In this document: positions 50,938 through 59,861 of the stretch, piece by piece
Position numbering within the stretch: position 1 is the first letter of the stretch
Layout: the number at the start of each line of letters is the position of its first letter
NCBI RefSeq assembly: GCF_004210295.1
Contig: NZ_SDAK01000001.1
Location: forward strand, 1,922,001-1,986,000
Source: Lactococcus sp. S-13
GTDB lineage: Bacteria; Bacillota; Bacilli; Lactobacillales; Streptococcaceae
Direction of reading: 5' to 3'
DNA length: 64,000 nucleotides
Notes under the pieces: model-generated
The model's database searches: none
Told to the model about the DNA's origin: nothing
What the model saw: the letters and a program-made list of their open reading frames with translations, nothing else
Program-made: the position numbers and the translations under genes

Positions 50938-50966
50938 GAAAGAGGCGCTCCGGCGTCTTTTTTTTG
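50938..50966 (+). terminator. lmrCD terminator
   Basis: AAAGAGGCGC-TCC-GGCGTCTTT (bulged stem) with T8. Confidence 0.75.
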
Positions 50967-51058
50967 CTCAAATATCGAGAGCAGATGTTTGATTTTAGGG
51001 GAAAAACTTCAAAAATTGCTTTTTTATAGGATTTATTTCACTTTTTTGATAAAGAAGT

Positions 51059-51087
51059 TTGTCAAAAGACCTGAAAATTGATAAAAT
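51059..51087 (+). promoter_or_regulatory. Promoter of murA
   Basis: TTGTCA (51059-51064), 17-base spacer, TAAAAT (51082-51087) with extended TG. Confidence 0.7.
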
Positions 51088-51139
51088 AAAGGGCGGTGCA
51101 ATTACACTTGCATGAAAAAAATTGAAAAGTAATGAAAAA

Positions 51140-52405
51140 ATGAAAAAAATAGTAATTAACGGCGGAAAGCGAATCTCGGGAAAAATAACCATTTCTGGAG
51201 CGAAAAATTCAGTGGTTGCACTGATTCCAGCAACCATCTTGGCAAATGATGTGGTGACTTTGGAAGGTGTTCCAGATATTTCTGATGTGGAAAGCTTGAT
51301 TGAAATCATGGAAATCATGGGGGCAAAAGTTGAGCGACATCGTGAAGAAGGACGGCTTGTCATTGATACACGGTCTGTCGTTTCACGTCCTTTGCCTTAT
51401 GGTAAAATCAATTCGTTACGGGCATCTTATTATTTCAATGGTGCGCTTTTGGGACGCTTTGGTCAGGCGACAGTTGGGTTACCTGGCGGATGTGATTTGG
51501 GGCCGCGTCCAACGGATTTGCATGATAAAGCTTTTAAAGCTTTGGGAGCAAGAAAACTTCAACAAGAAGAAGCGGAGCATTTGGAAGTCATTGGCGATCA
51601 TTTGGTCGGAACGACGATTTATATGGATATGGTATCGGTGGGAGCAACAATCAATACCATGCTTGCAGCCAGTCGTGCTAAGGGATTGACTGTGATTGAG
51701 AATGCGGCGCGCGAGCCAGAAATCATTGATGTGGCGACTTTACTTAATAATATGGGCGCTCAAGTTCGAGGAGCGGGAACAGATACAATCCGTATCCTTG
51801 GAACAGATACGATGCATGGCGCGCAACATACCGTTATTCCAGACCGCATTGAGGCAGGGACTTATTTGGCACTTGCTGCGGCAATGGGAGATGGTGTGGT
51901 GATTGAGAATATCATCTATGAACATTTGGAATCTTTCATTGCTAAGTTGGAAGAGATGGGTGTGCGGATGACGATTCGTGAGGATAGTATTGAAGTTCAC
52001 AAGTCAGAAAATCTTAAAGCGGTAAATATCACTACGGTGCCTTATCCTGGATTTGCGACAGATTTACAACAGCCAATCACACCGCTTTTGTTGCAAACAA
52101 AGGGTCGTGGTTGGATTGTTGATACGATCTATGAAAAACGAGTGAATCATGTGCCAGAATTAGCACGTATGGGAGCCGATATTTCTGTCTTGGAAGATCG
52201 TATTATTTATGAAGCCCCAAATGAGTTGACAGGTAATCAAGTAAAAGCTACGGATTTGCGAGCCGGTGCAGCTTTAGTAACTGCTGGTGTGATTGCACAG
52301 GGTAAAACGGAAATTACGAATATTGAGTTCATTTTGCGTGGTTATGATCATATTATTGAAAAATTAACTGCGGTTGGTGTGGATATTCAACTGGTTGATT
52401 TGTGA
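51140..52405 (+). CDS. murA: UDP-N-acetylglucosamine 1-carboxyvinyltransferase
   Basis: 421 residues from ATG 51140 ([20 protein letters not shown]); an in-frame TTG at 51122 adds six residues. Committed step of peptidoglycan synthesis. The catalytic loop [17 protein letters not shown] carries Cys118, the fosfomycin target. SGAKNS and the final [10 protein letters not shown] are conserved. Firmicutes have two paralogues (MurA, MurZ); the GGCDLGPRP loop leans to MurZ, but I leave the general symbol. Confidence 0.93.
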   Translation: MKKIVINGGKRISGKITISGAKNSVVALIPATILANDVVTLEGVPDISDVESLIEIMEIMGAKVERHREEGRLVIDTRSVVSRPLPYGKINSLRASYYFNGALLGRFGQATVGLPGGCDLGPRPTDLHDKAFKALGARKLQQEEAEHLEVIGDHLVGTTIYMDMVSVGATINTMLAASRAKGLTVIENAAREPEIIDVATLLNNMGAQVRGAGTDTIRILGTDTMHGAQHTVIPDRIEAGTYLALAAAMGDGVVIENIIYEHLESFIAKLEEMGVRMTIREDSIEVHKSENLKAVNITTVPYPGFATDLQQPITPLLLQTKGRGWIVDTIYEKRVNHVPELARMGADISVLEDRIIYEAPNELTGNQVKATDLRAGAALVTAGVIAQGKTEITNIEFILRGYDHIIEKLTAVGVDIQLVDL

Positions 52406-52448
52406 CAAAGTAAATATTTTTTCGTATATAAAAGTGAAGGAGAAAAAG

Positions 52449-52667
52449 ATGGCTGATAAATTAAAATTTGAAATTATCGAAGAATTGATTGTGCTTTCGG
52501 AGAATGCTAAAGGTTGGCGTAAAGAGTTGAACCGGGTGTCTTGGAATGACGCTGAGCCGAAGTATGATTTGCGCACTTGGTCACCAGATCACGAAAAAAT
52601 GGGCAAGGGAATCACTTTGTCTGATGAGGAATTTGCTGTGCTTTTGAAAGAGCTGGGAAATAAATAA
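52449..52667 (+). CDS. ydbC: YdbC, PC4-like single-strand DNA-binding protein
   Basis: 72 residues: MADKLKFEIIEELIVLSENA, then KGWRKELNRVSWNDAEPKYD and RTWSPDHEKMGKGITLSDEE. This is the lactococcal YdbC family with the PC4 coactivator fold, which binds single-stranded DNA. Ribosome site GAAGGAGAAA. Probably downstream in the murA transcript. Confidence 0.92.
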   Translation: MADKLKFEIIEELIVLSENAKGWRKELNRVSWNDAEPKYDLRTWSPDHEKMGKGITLSDEEFAVLLKELGNK

Positions 52668-52674
52668 GAATTAA

Positions 52675-52704
52675 AAAATACTCCTGATTTCAGGAGTATT
52701 TTTT
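52675..52704. terminator. Terminator after ydbC
   Basis: AAAATACTCCTG-ATTT-CAGGAGTATTTT; functions both ways. Confidence 0.88.
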
Positions 52705-53056
52705 AGACAAAAATCATCACGGTGAGAACAATATAGATGATCAGGGTAATGATAAATGTTAGGCGCCACCAGAGTTTGAGAAATCTGCGATAGGTGAACC
52801 GTTTGTAATAAAATAAATCAAGCAGCAGCAAGGTCAGTGCTAAGCCAGAAATGATGAGGATATAGTAGGGCAAAATGCTAATGCTGGTTATATTTTTAGA
52901 AAAAAGATGGATACCTAAGATGAGAAAAAGGGTCAAAACGTCTGGAATTTTCAATTTTCGATTCGTCAAACGACGGAGCCGAAAAAATTTGAAGATGAAA
53001 ACGAGCGCAATAAACGTGATAAAAGGATAAAGCGCCATGAGAACTTTTGTAAACAT
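52703..53056 (-). CDS. DUF3397-type membrane protein
   Basis: 117 residues, four hydrophobic segments (residues 5-22, 40-55, 60-80, 95-116) and a basic loop FKFFRLRRLTNRKLKIPDVL after the first. This matches the small DUF3397 membrane proteins of Firmicutes. Function unknown. Co-directional with bioY. Confidence 0.65.
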   Translation of the reverse strand: MFTKVLMALYPFITFIALVFIFKFFRLRRLTNRKLKIPDVLTLFLILGIHLFSKNITSISILPYYILIISGLALTLLLLDLFYYKRFTYRRFLKLWWRLTFIITLIIYIVLTVMIFV

Positions 53057-53079
53057 AGCTTAATTGTAGCGGTTTTGGG

Positions 53080-53619
53080 CTAGTTTGTAAAGTATTTGTT
53101 GGTGTGTGAGAGGGCACGAATCAGGGCTAGACCAAAGACTGTGACGAGAATGGCTTTGACAATCTCAACGATGATGAACGGTGTAAAGCCAAGTTTCAGA
53201 GCAATTGTCCAGTCTACTTGGGTGAAATATTTGAGCCACATCGTGCCAATAACCAGCATGAGGAGGTGACCAATGATATTGATTATCAAAGCGGGCAGAG
53301 GGCTATAATGAACTTTGTGGAGCGCCCAAGAAATAAAGGTTCCCATGAGGAGAAAAGCAACCAGAAAACCTCCAGTTGGCCCAAAAAGAACAGCAATCCC
53401 AGAAGCACCTCCAGTGAAGACCGGCAGGCCAATGAAGCCAAGGAGGAGATAAAGGAGAATCGAAAGAAAAGTCTCGCGAGGCTTGAGAACAGTGGCGACA
53501 AGCCCAATGGCTAGGGTTTGGAGAGTGACAGGGACGATACCAATAGGAATCGCTAAGGGCGAGAGGGCAGCAATAATTGCCGTGCCAAGAGCAATGATAG
53601 TGAGGGTTTGAGTTTTCAT
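53080..53619 (-). CDS. bioY: Biotin ECF S component BioY
   Basis: 179 residues: GIVPVTLQTLAIGLVATVLK, LGFIGLPVFTGGASGIAVLF, GPTGGFLVAFLLMGTFISWA, the biotin-binding BioY signature, with six membrane segments. No ATPase gene adjoins it, so it should use EcfA1A2T encoded at the left end of the window. Confidence 0.95.
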   Translation of the reverse strand: MKTQTLTIIALGTAIIAALSPLAIPIGIVPVTLQTLAIGLVATVLKPRETFLSILLYLLLGFIGLPVFTGGASGIAVLFGPTGGFLVAFLLMGTFISWALHKVHYSPLPALIINIIGHLLMLVIGTMWLKYFTQVDWTIALKLGFTPFIIVEIVKAILVTVFGLALIRALSHTNKYFTN

Positions 53620-53789
53620 TTCGTTTTTCCTTTATTTTATAGTTGAAATAAAATATACTAAAAATTTATTTTTTTTGCAAATTTCCGAGTGTTTTTAATA
53701 AAAAAGAGCTAAAAAAAGCTCTTGGGAATAGAGAAAATGCTGACGAAATTGATTTCTTAAATCCGTCAGTAATTTGGTCAGTAATGTTT

Positions 53790-54272
53790 TTAGTTTATTT
53801 CGCGAATCTCAACAAATTGGGCGTGAACAAAATCACCTAACAGGCGTGGTGCTATCTGGATACTCCGTCCGATTTCGCCTGCGGAGCAGATGATAAGATC
53901 GTGTTCAAGAGCGATATTATCAATAAAAATAGGAAATTTTTTGTTCTGCCAGATGCCGACAGGATTATTGGCGCCGTGAACATAGCCGGTTGTTTTTTGC
54001 AAGTCTTTTTGCGGAATCATGCTGACTTTTTTATTGCCGGAAACTTTCGCCAATTTTTTTTCAGAGAGGTGTTCGGTCAGAGGCAAAATGCCGATGATGG
54101 GGCCAGTCTTGTCGCCAATGAGCGCCAGCGTTTTGTAAATGTCGCTGCGTTCAATGTTTAAGGGTAATCCGCCTTCTTCTAGCGCATTGATTGCAAGACT
54201 GCTGTGTTCAATTTTAGCTTTGTCTAGAATTTGATCAACAAGGGTTTTCTTTAATTTTTGCTTTTTTGCCAT
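53790..54272 (-). CDS. YbaK/EbsC-family Cys-tRNA(Pro) deacylase
   Basis: 160 residues. ERSDIYKTLALIGDKTGPII, AKVSGNKKVSMIPQKDLQKT, TGYVHGANNPVGIWQNKKFP (with the family Gly-x-x-Pro) and the final GRSIQIAPRLLGDFV. Clears mischarged Cys-tRNA(Pro). A lone gene on the minus strand flanked by repeat copies. Confidence 0.9.
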   Translation of the reverse strand: MAKKQKLKKTLVDQILDKAKIEHSSLAINALEEGGLPLNIERSDIYKTLALIGDKTGPIIGILPLTEHLSEKKLAKVSGNKKVSMIPQKDLQKTTGYVHGANNPVGIWQNKKFPIFIDNIALEHDLIICSAGEIGRSIQIAPRLLGDFVHAQFVEIREIN

Positions 54273-54346
54273 AGTTTTATTATAGAAGATTTTGCTGATG
54301 CTGACAAGTTTCCTAGATTTTTTGCTCGAGAAAATGCTGACGCAAT

Positions 54347-54889
54347 TTATTTTGTTTGAAAGATTTTAGGAAATTTTTTGACGAAAATACTCAAGATGAT
54401 ACCGGCTGCGACTGCGGTCAAGATGCCACTGATTCCATTGACAGCAAGAGAATAAGCAACGGCTCCCCAGCCTTTCCAAGCGTACTGGCTCCAAAAAATA
54501 ATCCCTGCCAAAAAATGGAAAAAATATTTGACCAGAACAGCGATGAAGATTCCGCTGAGGACAGGAAAAAGTTTGAGCTTTGTAGTTTTTTGAGCGAAAA
54601 GTCCCGCTAATCCAAGGCAAACTGGAGCAATAAGATATTCCAGTCCGGCTTGAGTGAGCGTCAAAATATAAGCATGACCAGTAATAAGGGCTAAAATTCC
54701 CCAGATTAAGCCACCGAACGCTCCAGCCGCGAGGCCTCGCCGCAAGCTTAAAAGCAAAATCGGAATACAGGCAATCTCAATGATAATCCAGCCATAAACC
54801 GTGTTGGGAATCAGGCTGATCACGAAGGCGAGTGCTGCCATGAAAGCAATTTCCGTCAGTAGGCGGATGTTGAATTTAGAATTAGACAT
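54347..54889 (-). CDS. thiT: Thiamine ECF S component ThiT
   Basis: 180 residues: [60 protein letters not shown], then [20 protein letters not shown], the thiamine-binding ThiT pattern (including the Trp/His/Tyr-rich site). Controlled by the TPP riboswitch upstream. Shares the EcfA1A2T module. Confidence 0.95.
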   Translation of the reverse strand: MSNSKFNIRLLTEIAFMAALAFVISLIPNTVYGWIIIEIACIPILLLSLRRGLAAGAFGGLIWGILALITGHAYILTLTQAGLEYLIAPVCLGLAGLFAQKTTKLKLFPVLSGIFIAVLVKYFFHFLAGIIFWSQYAWKGWGAVAYSLAVNGISGILTAVAAGIILSIFVKKFPKIFQTK

Positions 54890-54947
54890 AAGTTCCTCCT
54901 AGAGCTTTTAACTTTTTTGTCAGTAGAGAAAATACTGACGAAAAGTC

Positions 54948-54981
54948 AAAAAAACTCCTTTTTGATGCGCACAAAAGGAGG
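54948..54981 (-). terminator. Riboswitch-controlled terminator of thiT
   Basis: Minus strand CTCCTTTTG...CAAAAAGGAG followed by T7, between the TPP aptamer and thiT. Confidence 0.85.
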
Positions 54982-55002
54982 GGTTTGAGATTAGACAATT
55001 GT

Positions 55003-55102
55003 CTTGACACATTCCTACGCTGGCATTACCCAGATCAGGTCAGATGGTATTTCTCGCTATTAACTGGCTAACTGCCTGGTTAATAGACCCATTGTGCAAA
55101 TG
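55003..55102 (-). promoter_or_regulatory. TPP riboswitch (THI element)
   Basis: The minus strand contains GCGAGAAATACC and the highly conserved ACCTGATCTGGGTAATGCCA followed by GCGTAGGAA, closed by a P1 stem (GCACAAT/ATGTGTC region). With the terminator at 54948-54981 it should switch thiT off when thiamine pyrophosphate is plentiful. Confidence 0.93.
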
Positions 55103-55324
55103 TTTTGGTTACTTTTTAAGTTTAGCATATTTTTTGCGGAAAAGCGCTCTGGAAAACTTTTTAATTATTATGTTATAGATTACAGTGGAATAACAGTGGT
55201 TGTTTAACTTGAAATATAAGAGGTGAAAAAACAATAAAAATCACTTTTTCTAAGATTTTTATTGTTTTTTTCTTTTCTTTTTTTAAACTTAAAAAATATT
55301 TAAGGCAACATAAAAAATCCGTAA
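55103..55324. other. AT-rich intergenic stretch
   Basis: About 220 bases; nothing supported beyond A/T runs. The divergent promoters of thiT and the met operon must lie at its ends. Confidence 0.4.
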
Positions 55325-55363
55325 TTCAAAAGTCTATAAAGTTTGGTAAAATTACTTTATAGA
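55325..55363 (+). promoter_or_regulatory. Promoter and 10-bp inverted repeat of the met transport operon
   Basis: TTCAAA (55325-55330), 16-base spacer, TAAAAT (55347-55352). A perfect dyad TCTATAAAGT (55333-55342) / ACTTTATAGA (55354-55363) brackets the -10 element, an ideal repressor or activator site. Confidence 0.6.
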
Positions 55364-55374
55364 CAAATTCGGAT

Positions 55375-55694
55375 AGCAAATGCGATCGAGTGAGTAATGA
55401 TGAAAATTGGTACAGAGAGCTTGTGGTGGTGAAAACAGGCACAATGGAAATCGTGAAAATGGCTTGATTTTCGCAGCGGAGATGAGGTTTTATACTAAAT
55501 TTTCGACGGTTGGTTCTCGTTATTGAACTTGAAAGTTGCCTTTGTTCCAGTGATGGTTTGGCTTTACGAGTAAATGAATGTTGGGAACTTCCGTTGTTCA
55601 ACCGAATATTCAGCTTGTGAGTGACAAAGTGCTGGAATCAAGAATGGTACCACGATTTAGCTCGTTTCTTATTTAGAAATGGGCTATTTTTATT
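55375..55694 (+). promoter_or_regulatory. T-box leader, probably Met-specific
   Basis: Contains an AGAGAG box (near 55414), GGTGAAAACAGGCAC, the T-box AGAATGGTACCACG (55641-55654) and a terminator GCTCGTTTC...GAAATGGGC (55660-55684) plus T-run that competes with the antiterminator. An ATG at 55482 sits where the specifier codon is expected. Downstream genes are methionine transporters. Uncharged tRNA-Met would permit read-through. Confidence 0.85.
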
Positions 55695-55821
55695 CAGTGG
55701 ATTGCTTTTGCTTAACGAGATTTGTAGGAGAGAAGCTGACAACTGCAGGGTCAGTTGCTCTTGAAAATAAGAATTTATTATAGGAAATGATAGTGCGAGG
55801 CATTATCAAGGGAGAAAAAAC

Positions 55822-56688
55822 ATGAATCCAAGAAATCGAAATATTTTGATTGCTGCCGTTGTTGTTGTCATCATTGCGGTTGCTGCTTTCTTTGGCTTGA
55901 GCCATAAATCAACGAACAAAACGGCGACAAGCGCTGATAAAACAGTCAAAATTGGTGTGATGACTGGAACAAAAGAAGATGATACAATTTGGAACACTGT
56001 GGCTAAAACAGCGAAAGACAAATATGGTATCACTTTGAAATTCACGCATTTTACAGATTACACACAACCAAATACAGCCCTTAAAAATGGCGAAATTGAC
56101 TTGAATGCTTTCCAACATTATGCTTTCTTGAACGCTTGGAATAAAGCAAACAAAGGAACTTTGACAGCGATTGGGGACACAGTTATTTCACCAATTCGTC
56201 TTTATTCAAAAAAATTAACTTCTTTGGATCAGATCAAAGATGGTGATACCATTGCAGTACCAAATGATGCGTCAAATGAAAGCCGCTCACTTTACGTGTT
56301 GAAAGCAGCTGGTTTGATCAAACTGGATGTTTCTGGAAGCACATTGGCTACGGTTAAAGATATTAGCTCAAATCCAAAAAACTTGAATATCAAAGAACTT
56401 GATGCAGCTCAAACACCACGCGCACTTGATTCTGTCGCTGGCGCTGTCATCAATGATGACTTTGCAACAACGGCTAATTTAACTGCAAAAGAAGCGATTT
56501 TCACTGAGCCTGTCAACAAAGATAGCCAACAGTGGATTAACATTATCGTTGCCAACAAAAAAGATGTCAACAATAAAGTTTACAAAGACGTTGTGAAAGC
56601 TTATGAAACAAGCGCAACGAAAAAAGCAATTGAAAAAGCTTATCCAGATAAAAGCAAAATCCCAGCTTGGGGTTTGGATTTGAAATAA
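55822..56688 (+). CDS. Methionine ABC transporter substrate-binding protein, MetQ/PlpA family, copy 1
   Basis: 288 residues. The N-terminal membrane anchor (ILIAAVVVVIIAVAAFFGLS) has no lipobox cysteine, so it is probably anchored by an uncleaved helix. The NlpA/MetQ domain shows KIGVMTGTKEDDTIWNTVAK, ALKNGEIDLNAFQHYAFLNA, and AVPNDASNESRSLYVLKAAG. First of three tandem paralogues ahead of metN and metP, as in the plp cluster of L. lactis. Ribosome site AAGGGAG. Confidence 0.9.
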   Translation: MNPRNRNILIAAVVVVIIAVAAFFGLSHKSTNKTATSADKTVKIGVMTGTKEDDTIWNTVAKTAKDKYGITLKFTHFTDYTQPNTALKNGEIDLNAFQHYAFLNAWNKANKGTLTAIGDTVISPIRLYSKKLTSLDQIKDGDTIAVPNDASNESRSLYVLKAAGLIKLDVSGSTLATVKDISSNPKNLNIKELDAAQTPRALDSVAGAVINDDFATTANLTAKEAIFTEPVNKDSQQWINIIVANKKDVNNKVYKDVVKAYETSATKKAIEKAYPDKSKIPAWGLDLK

Positions 56689-56706
56689 GCATGTAAAATT
56701 TTAAAC

Positions 56707-56732
56707 AAAAGTCCCTAGTTTTAGGGACTTTT
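56707..56732 (+). terminator. Internal terminator-like hairpin after metQ copy 1
   Basis: AAAAGTCCCTA-GTTT-TAGGGACTTTT. It may lower expression of distal genes relative to the first binding protein. Confidence 0.65.
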
Positions 56733-56783
56733 GCCCTAAGTAGCAAAAATGTTGTATAAAAAATACGGAAAGTAGGAAAAAAG

Positions 56784-57647
56784 ATGAATCCTAGGAATCG
56801 GAATTTACTTATTGCAATTATTGTTGTCGTCATTGTAGCGGTGGGTGGTTTCTTCGCACTAAATCATAAAGGCAAATCAAACCAAGCAGCAACGCAAAAA
56901 ACGGTTACCGTAGGGATTATGAGCGGTAATAAACAAGAACAAAGCATCTGGAAAACTGTGGCGGCCACAGCCAAAGCAAAATATGATTTGAAGCTCAAAT
57001 TTGTTTATTTCACGGATTATAATCAGCCCAATGAGGCCCTACTTTCTGGCGATATTGATGTGAATGCTTTCCAATCTTATAATTACGTTGAAACATGGAA
57101 TAAAGCGCATAAGAGTGATATTGTATCGGTTGGAAATACGTTCATTACGCCAATGCATATTTATTCGAAGCAACTCACAAAATTGGCTGATTTAAAAGCA
57201 GGTTCAACCGTAGCTATTCCAAACGATCCTTCAAATGAAAGCCGAGCTTTGTTTGTTTTACAAAGTGCTGGTCTGCTCAAATTGAACACGACAGACGTCA
57301 GCAAATTGGTCAGCTTGACGGATATTACGGAAAATCCGCACCAATTGAAAGTCAAAGAAGTGGACGCTAGCCAAACGCCACGTGCTCTTGATTCAGTAGC
57401 TATTTCTGTGGTCAATTACAATTATGCCACAGCTGCCAGCTTGCCAAAATCAGAATCAATCTTCATGGAGCCTTTGAACAAAGCCTCTGCGCAATACATC
57501 AACTTCATTGCCACAACAAGTAAGCAAAAAAACAACAAAACTTTCAAAGAAGTCGCCAAAGCTTATGCCACAAAAGCCACAGCCAAAGAAATGAAAGTTC
57601 AATATCCAGATGGCGGAGAAATTCCAGCATGGAACTTGAAGTTGTGA
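56784..57647 (+). CDS. MetQ/PlpA-family substrate-binding protein, copy 2
   Basis: 287 residues; start MNPRNRNLLIAIIVVVIVAV nearly repeats copy 1. Domain text TVGIMSGNKQEQSIWKTVAA, DIDVNAFQSYNYVETWNKAH, AIPNDPSNESRALFVLQSAG. No lipobox Cys. The ligand pocket may differ (FQSYNYVE instead of FQHYAFLN), so a related ligand or methionine derivative is possible. Ribosome site AAAGTAGGAAAAA is modest. Confidence 0.88.
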   Translation: MNPRNRNLLIAIIVVVIVAVGGFFALNHKGKSNQAATQKTVTVGIMSGNKQEQSIWKTVAATAKAKYDLKLKFVYFTDYNQPNEALLSGDIDVNAFQSYNYVETWNKAHKSDIVSVGNTFITPMHIYSKQLTKLADLKAGSTVAIPNDPSNESRALFVLQSAGLLKLNTTDVSKLVSLTDITENPHQLKVKEVDASQTPRALDSVAISVVNYNYATAASLPKSESIFMEPLNKASAQYINFIATTSKQKNNKTFKEVAKAYATKATAKEMKVQYPDGGEIPAWNLKL

Positions 57648-57746
57648 GCAAGAGAAATTGCTGACGTAAATGCTTTGAGCCAGAAAAAATGCTGACGTAA
57701 ATTTCGTCAGTAAAAAAGTCGAAGAAAATGATAAAAGGAGACAATG

Positions 57747-58607
57747 ATGAATCCTAAAGTTCGAAAAATCATTGTGGGACTTGCACTTTTGGTCATCGTT
57801 GGTGGGGCAGTTGGTCTTTTCGTCTCAAGACAGGAAGGGGCGAAAAAATCAGCAGCCAGCAATACGGTCAAATTGGGCCTGATGCCTGGGGGAAAACAAG
57901 AAGACATCATCTGGAAGCAAGTTCAAAAAAATGCTAAAGATCAATATGGAATCACGATAAAATTTGTGAATTTCACAGATGGAGATCAGCCCAATAAAGC
58001 GCTAGTTAATCACGAAATTGACCTCAATGCTTTCCAACATTATGCATATTTAAAATCATGGAATAAAGTTAATAATGGAAATATTGTGTCCATTGGTGAT
58101 ACAATAATTACACCGATTCATTTATATTCGACAAAATACAAAAAAGTGGCGGATATTCCTGACGGAAGTACAATTGCGATTCCGAGCGACGTGACCAACG
58201 AAAGTCGGGCGCTTTATCTGCTGAAAAATGCTGGTTTGATTAAGCTTGACACTTCGCGCGGTGCTTTGGCGACAGTCAAAGATATCGTAGCCAATCCGAA
58301 AAAACTGCAAGTCAAAGAACTTGATGCGTCGCAAACAGCGCGTGCACTCAGTTCCGTTGCGGCTTCAGTCATCAACTATAATTTTGCAATTTCGGCGAAA
58401 ATTCCCGCTCATGCCTCAATTTTTGCTGAACCTTTGAACGCTGATTCTGCGCAATGGATCAATTTCATTGCCGCCAATAAAGCAGACAAAAATAACAAAA
58501 CTTACAAAAAAGTTGTCAAAGCCTATGAGCAAGCCAACATTTCAGCGCTCATCAAAAAAGAATATCCAGACGCAGGCGAATTGCCCGCATGGAATCTAAA
58601 ATTATAA
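57747..58607 (+). CDS. MetQ/PlpA-family substrate-binding protein, copy 3
   Basis: 286 residues from the second ATG (57747; the ATG at 57744 is equally possible) with ribosome site AAAGGAG. Helical anchor KIIVGLALLVIVGGAVGLFV, no lipobox. Domain text KLGLMPGGKQEDIIWKQVQK, EIDLNAFQHYAYLKSWNKVN, AIPSDVTNESRALYLLKNAG. The spacers before and after it (57651-57717, 58658-58730) are filled with dispersed repeat copies. Confidence 0.88.
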   Translation: MNPKVRKIIVGLALLVIVGGAVGLFVSRQEGAKKSAASNTVKLGLMPGGKQEDIIWKQVQKNAKDQYGITIKFVNFTDGDQPNKALVNHEIDLNAFQHYAYLKSWNKVNNGNIVSIGDTIITPIHLYSTKYKKVADIPDGSTIAIPSDVTNESRALYLLKNAGLIKLDTSRGALATVKDIVANPKKLQVKELDASQTARALSSVAASVINYNFAISAKIPAHASIFAEPLNADSAQWINFIAANKADKNNKTYKKVVKAYEQANISALIKKEYPDAGELPAWNLKL

Positions 58608-58754
58608 ACCAGAGTTCTCGCCATTGCGAGATTCTCTGTCAATGCTAACAAAACTCCCAGAGAAAATACTGACGAAAATCATTTTTCTCAGAGAAATTAC
58701 TGACGGAAATTTTGTCAGTATTGACAGAGAAGAAAAAAATAAAGGAAATAAAAT

Positions 58755-59861
58755 ATGACAGCAATTATTGAATTAAACAATCTTTCTGTGCAATTTCACC
58801 AGAAAGGACGGCTGATTACAGCAGTCAAAGATGCCACATTGCATATTGAAAAAGGAGATATTTACGGAGTGATTGGCTACTCAGGTGCTGGGAAATCAAC
58901 ACTTGTACGCACCATCAACCTCCTTCAAAAACCAACAACGGGGCAAATCGTAGTCAACGGAGAAGTTATTTTTGACAGCGAAAATCCTGTTCAATTCACT
59001 GGTCAAAAACTCCGCGAATTTCGTCAAAAAATTGGAATGATTTTTCAACATTTCAACCTTTTGAGTGAAAAAACCGTTTTTGAAAATGTTGTTTTCGCTC
59101 TTCAACACACGCAAACCCAAGAGGAAAACGGCAAAAAACGTTATCTGACCAAGCAAGAAAAAGCTGAAAAAGTCAATCATCTCTTGACTTTGGTAGACTT
59201 GGCTGACCTCGCCGACAAATATCCTGCCCAACTTTCAGGCGGACAAAAACAACGGGTTGCTATCGCACGCGCCTTGGCAAATGACCCAGAAATTTTGATT
59301 TCTGATGAAGGCACATCGGCACTTGATCCAAAAACAACCAATCAAATTCTTGATTTACTCAAATCTTTACACGAAAAACTAGGAATCACTGTGGTTTTGA
59401 TTACCCATGAAATGCAAGTCGTCAAAGAGATTGCCAATAAAGTTGCTGTCATGCAAAATGGGGAAATCATTGAGCAAAATAGCCTCATTGATATTTTTGC
59501 CCAACCTAAAGAAGTCCTGACTAAACAATTTATCGAGACGACTAGCTCAGTCAACCGCTTCATTGCAGGACTTTCGAAGACAGATTTATTAGCACAACTA
59601 GAAGACGACGAAGAATTGATCCACTTAGACTATTCAGGCACAGAACTTGCTGACCCTGTTGTTTCAGACATTACCAAAAAATTTGACGTGACCACGAATA
59701 TTTTCTATGGTAACGTTGAGCTTTTACAAGGACAACCTTTTGGATCACTCGTTTTGACCATTAAAGGAACCACAGAACATCGGCAAGCAGCCAAAGCTTA
59801 CTTGGCAGAACGCCATTTACAATATGAAGTTTTAGGTAAAATCGGAAAGGCGGTGAAATAA
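58755..59861 (+). CDS. metN: Methionine ABC transporter ATP-binding protein
   Basis: 368 residues. Walker A GYSGAGKST, Q-loop MIFQHFNLLSEKTVFENVVF, signature LSGGQKQR, Walker B ILISDEGTSALDP (Gly after the Glu where Ala is usual), H-loop VITHEMQVV. The C-terminal NIL/ACT-like regulatory domain (from about residue 285; GQPFGSLVLTIKGTTEHRQA) senses methionine in this family. Confidence 0.94.
   Translation: MTAIIELNNLSVQFHQKGRLITAVKDATLHIEKGDIYGVIGYSGAGKSTLVRTINLLQKPTTGQIVVNGEVIFDSENPVQFTGQKLREFRQKIGMIFQHFNLLSEKTVFENVVFALQHTQTQEENGKKRYLTKQEKAEKVNHLLTLVDLADLADKYPAQLSGGQKQRVAIARALANDPEILISDEGTSALDPKTTNQILDLLKSLHEKLGITVVLITHEMQVVKEIANKVAVMQNGEIIEQNSLIDIFAQPKEVLTKQFIETTSSVNRFIAGLSKTDLLAQLEDDEELIHLDYSGTELADPVVSDITKKFDVTTNIFYGNVELLQGQPFGSLVLTIKGTTEHRQAAKAYLAERHLQYEVLGKIGKAVK

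Larger units (their letters stand above)
2144..58730. repeat. Dispersed short repeat family, consensus AGAGAAAATGCTGACGAAA
   Basis: Span of a scattered family, not one block. Copies or copy pairs read at 2144-2160, 2192-2205, 3587-3600, 3667-3680, 29493-29507, 31047-31079, 36811-36869, 37094-37108, 38505-38538, 38918-38937, 44666-44683, 44740-44760, 44829-44843, 45391-45452, 46545-46566, 53730-53775, 54327-54348, 54913-54944, 57651-57717 and 58658-58730. The core CTGACG is preceded by ATG or TTA and by AGAGAAA. Inverted pairs form hairpins. None with this extended context was recognised between about 7 and 29.4 kb. Confidence 0.8.

Noticed and set aside
53901-54161. 86-codon plus-strand frame inside the YbaK gene
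   Set aside because: Antisense shadow of a well-supported conserved gene.
55326-55601. 91-codon minus-strand frame in the met leader
   Set aside because: Lies wholly antisense to the T-box RNA; no start signals.
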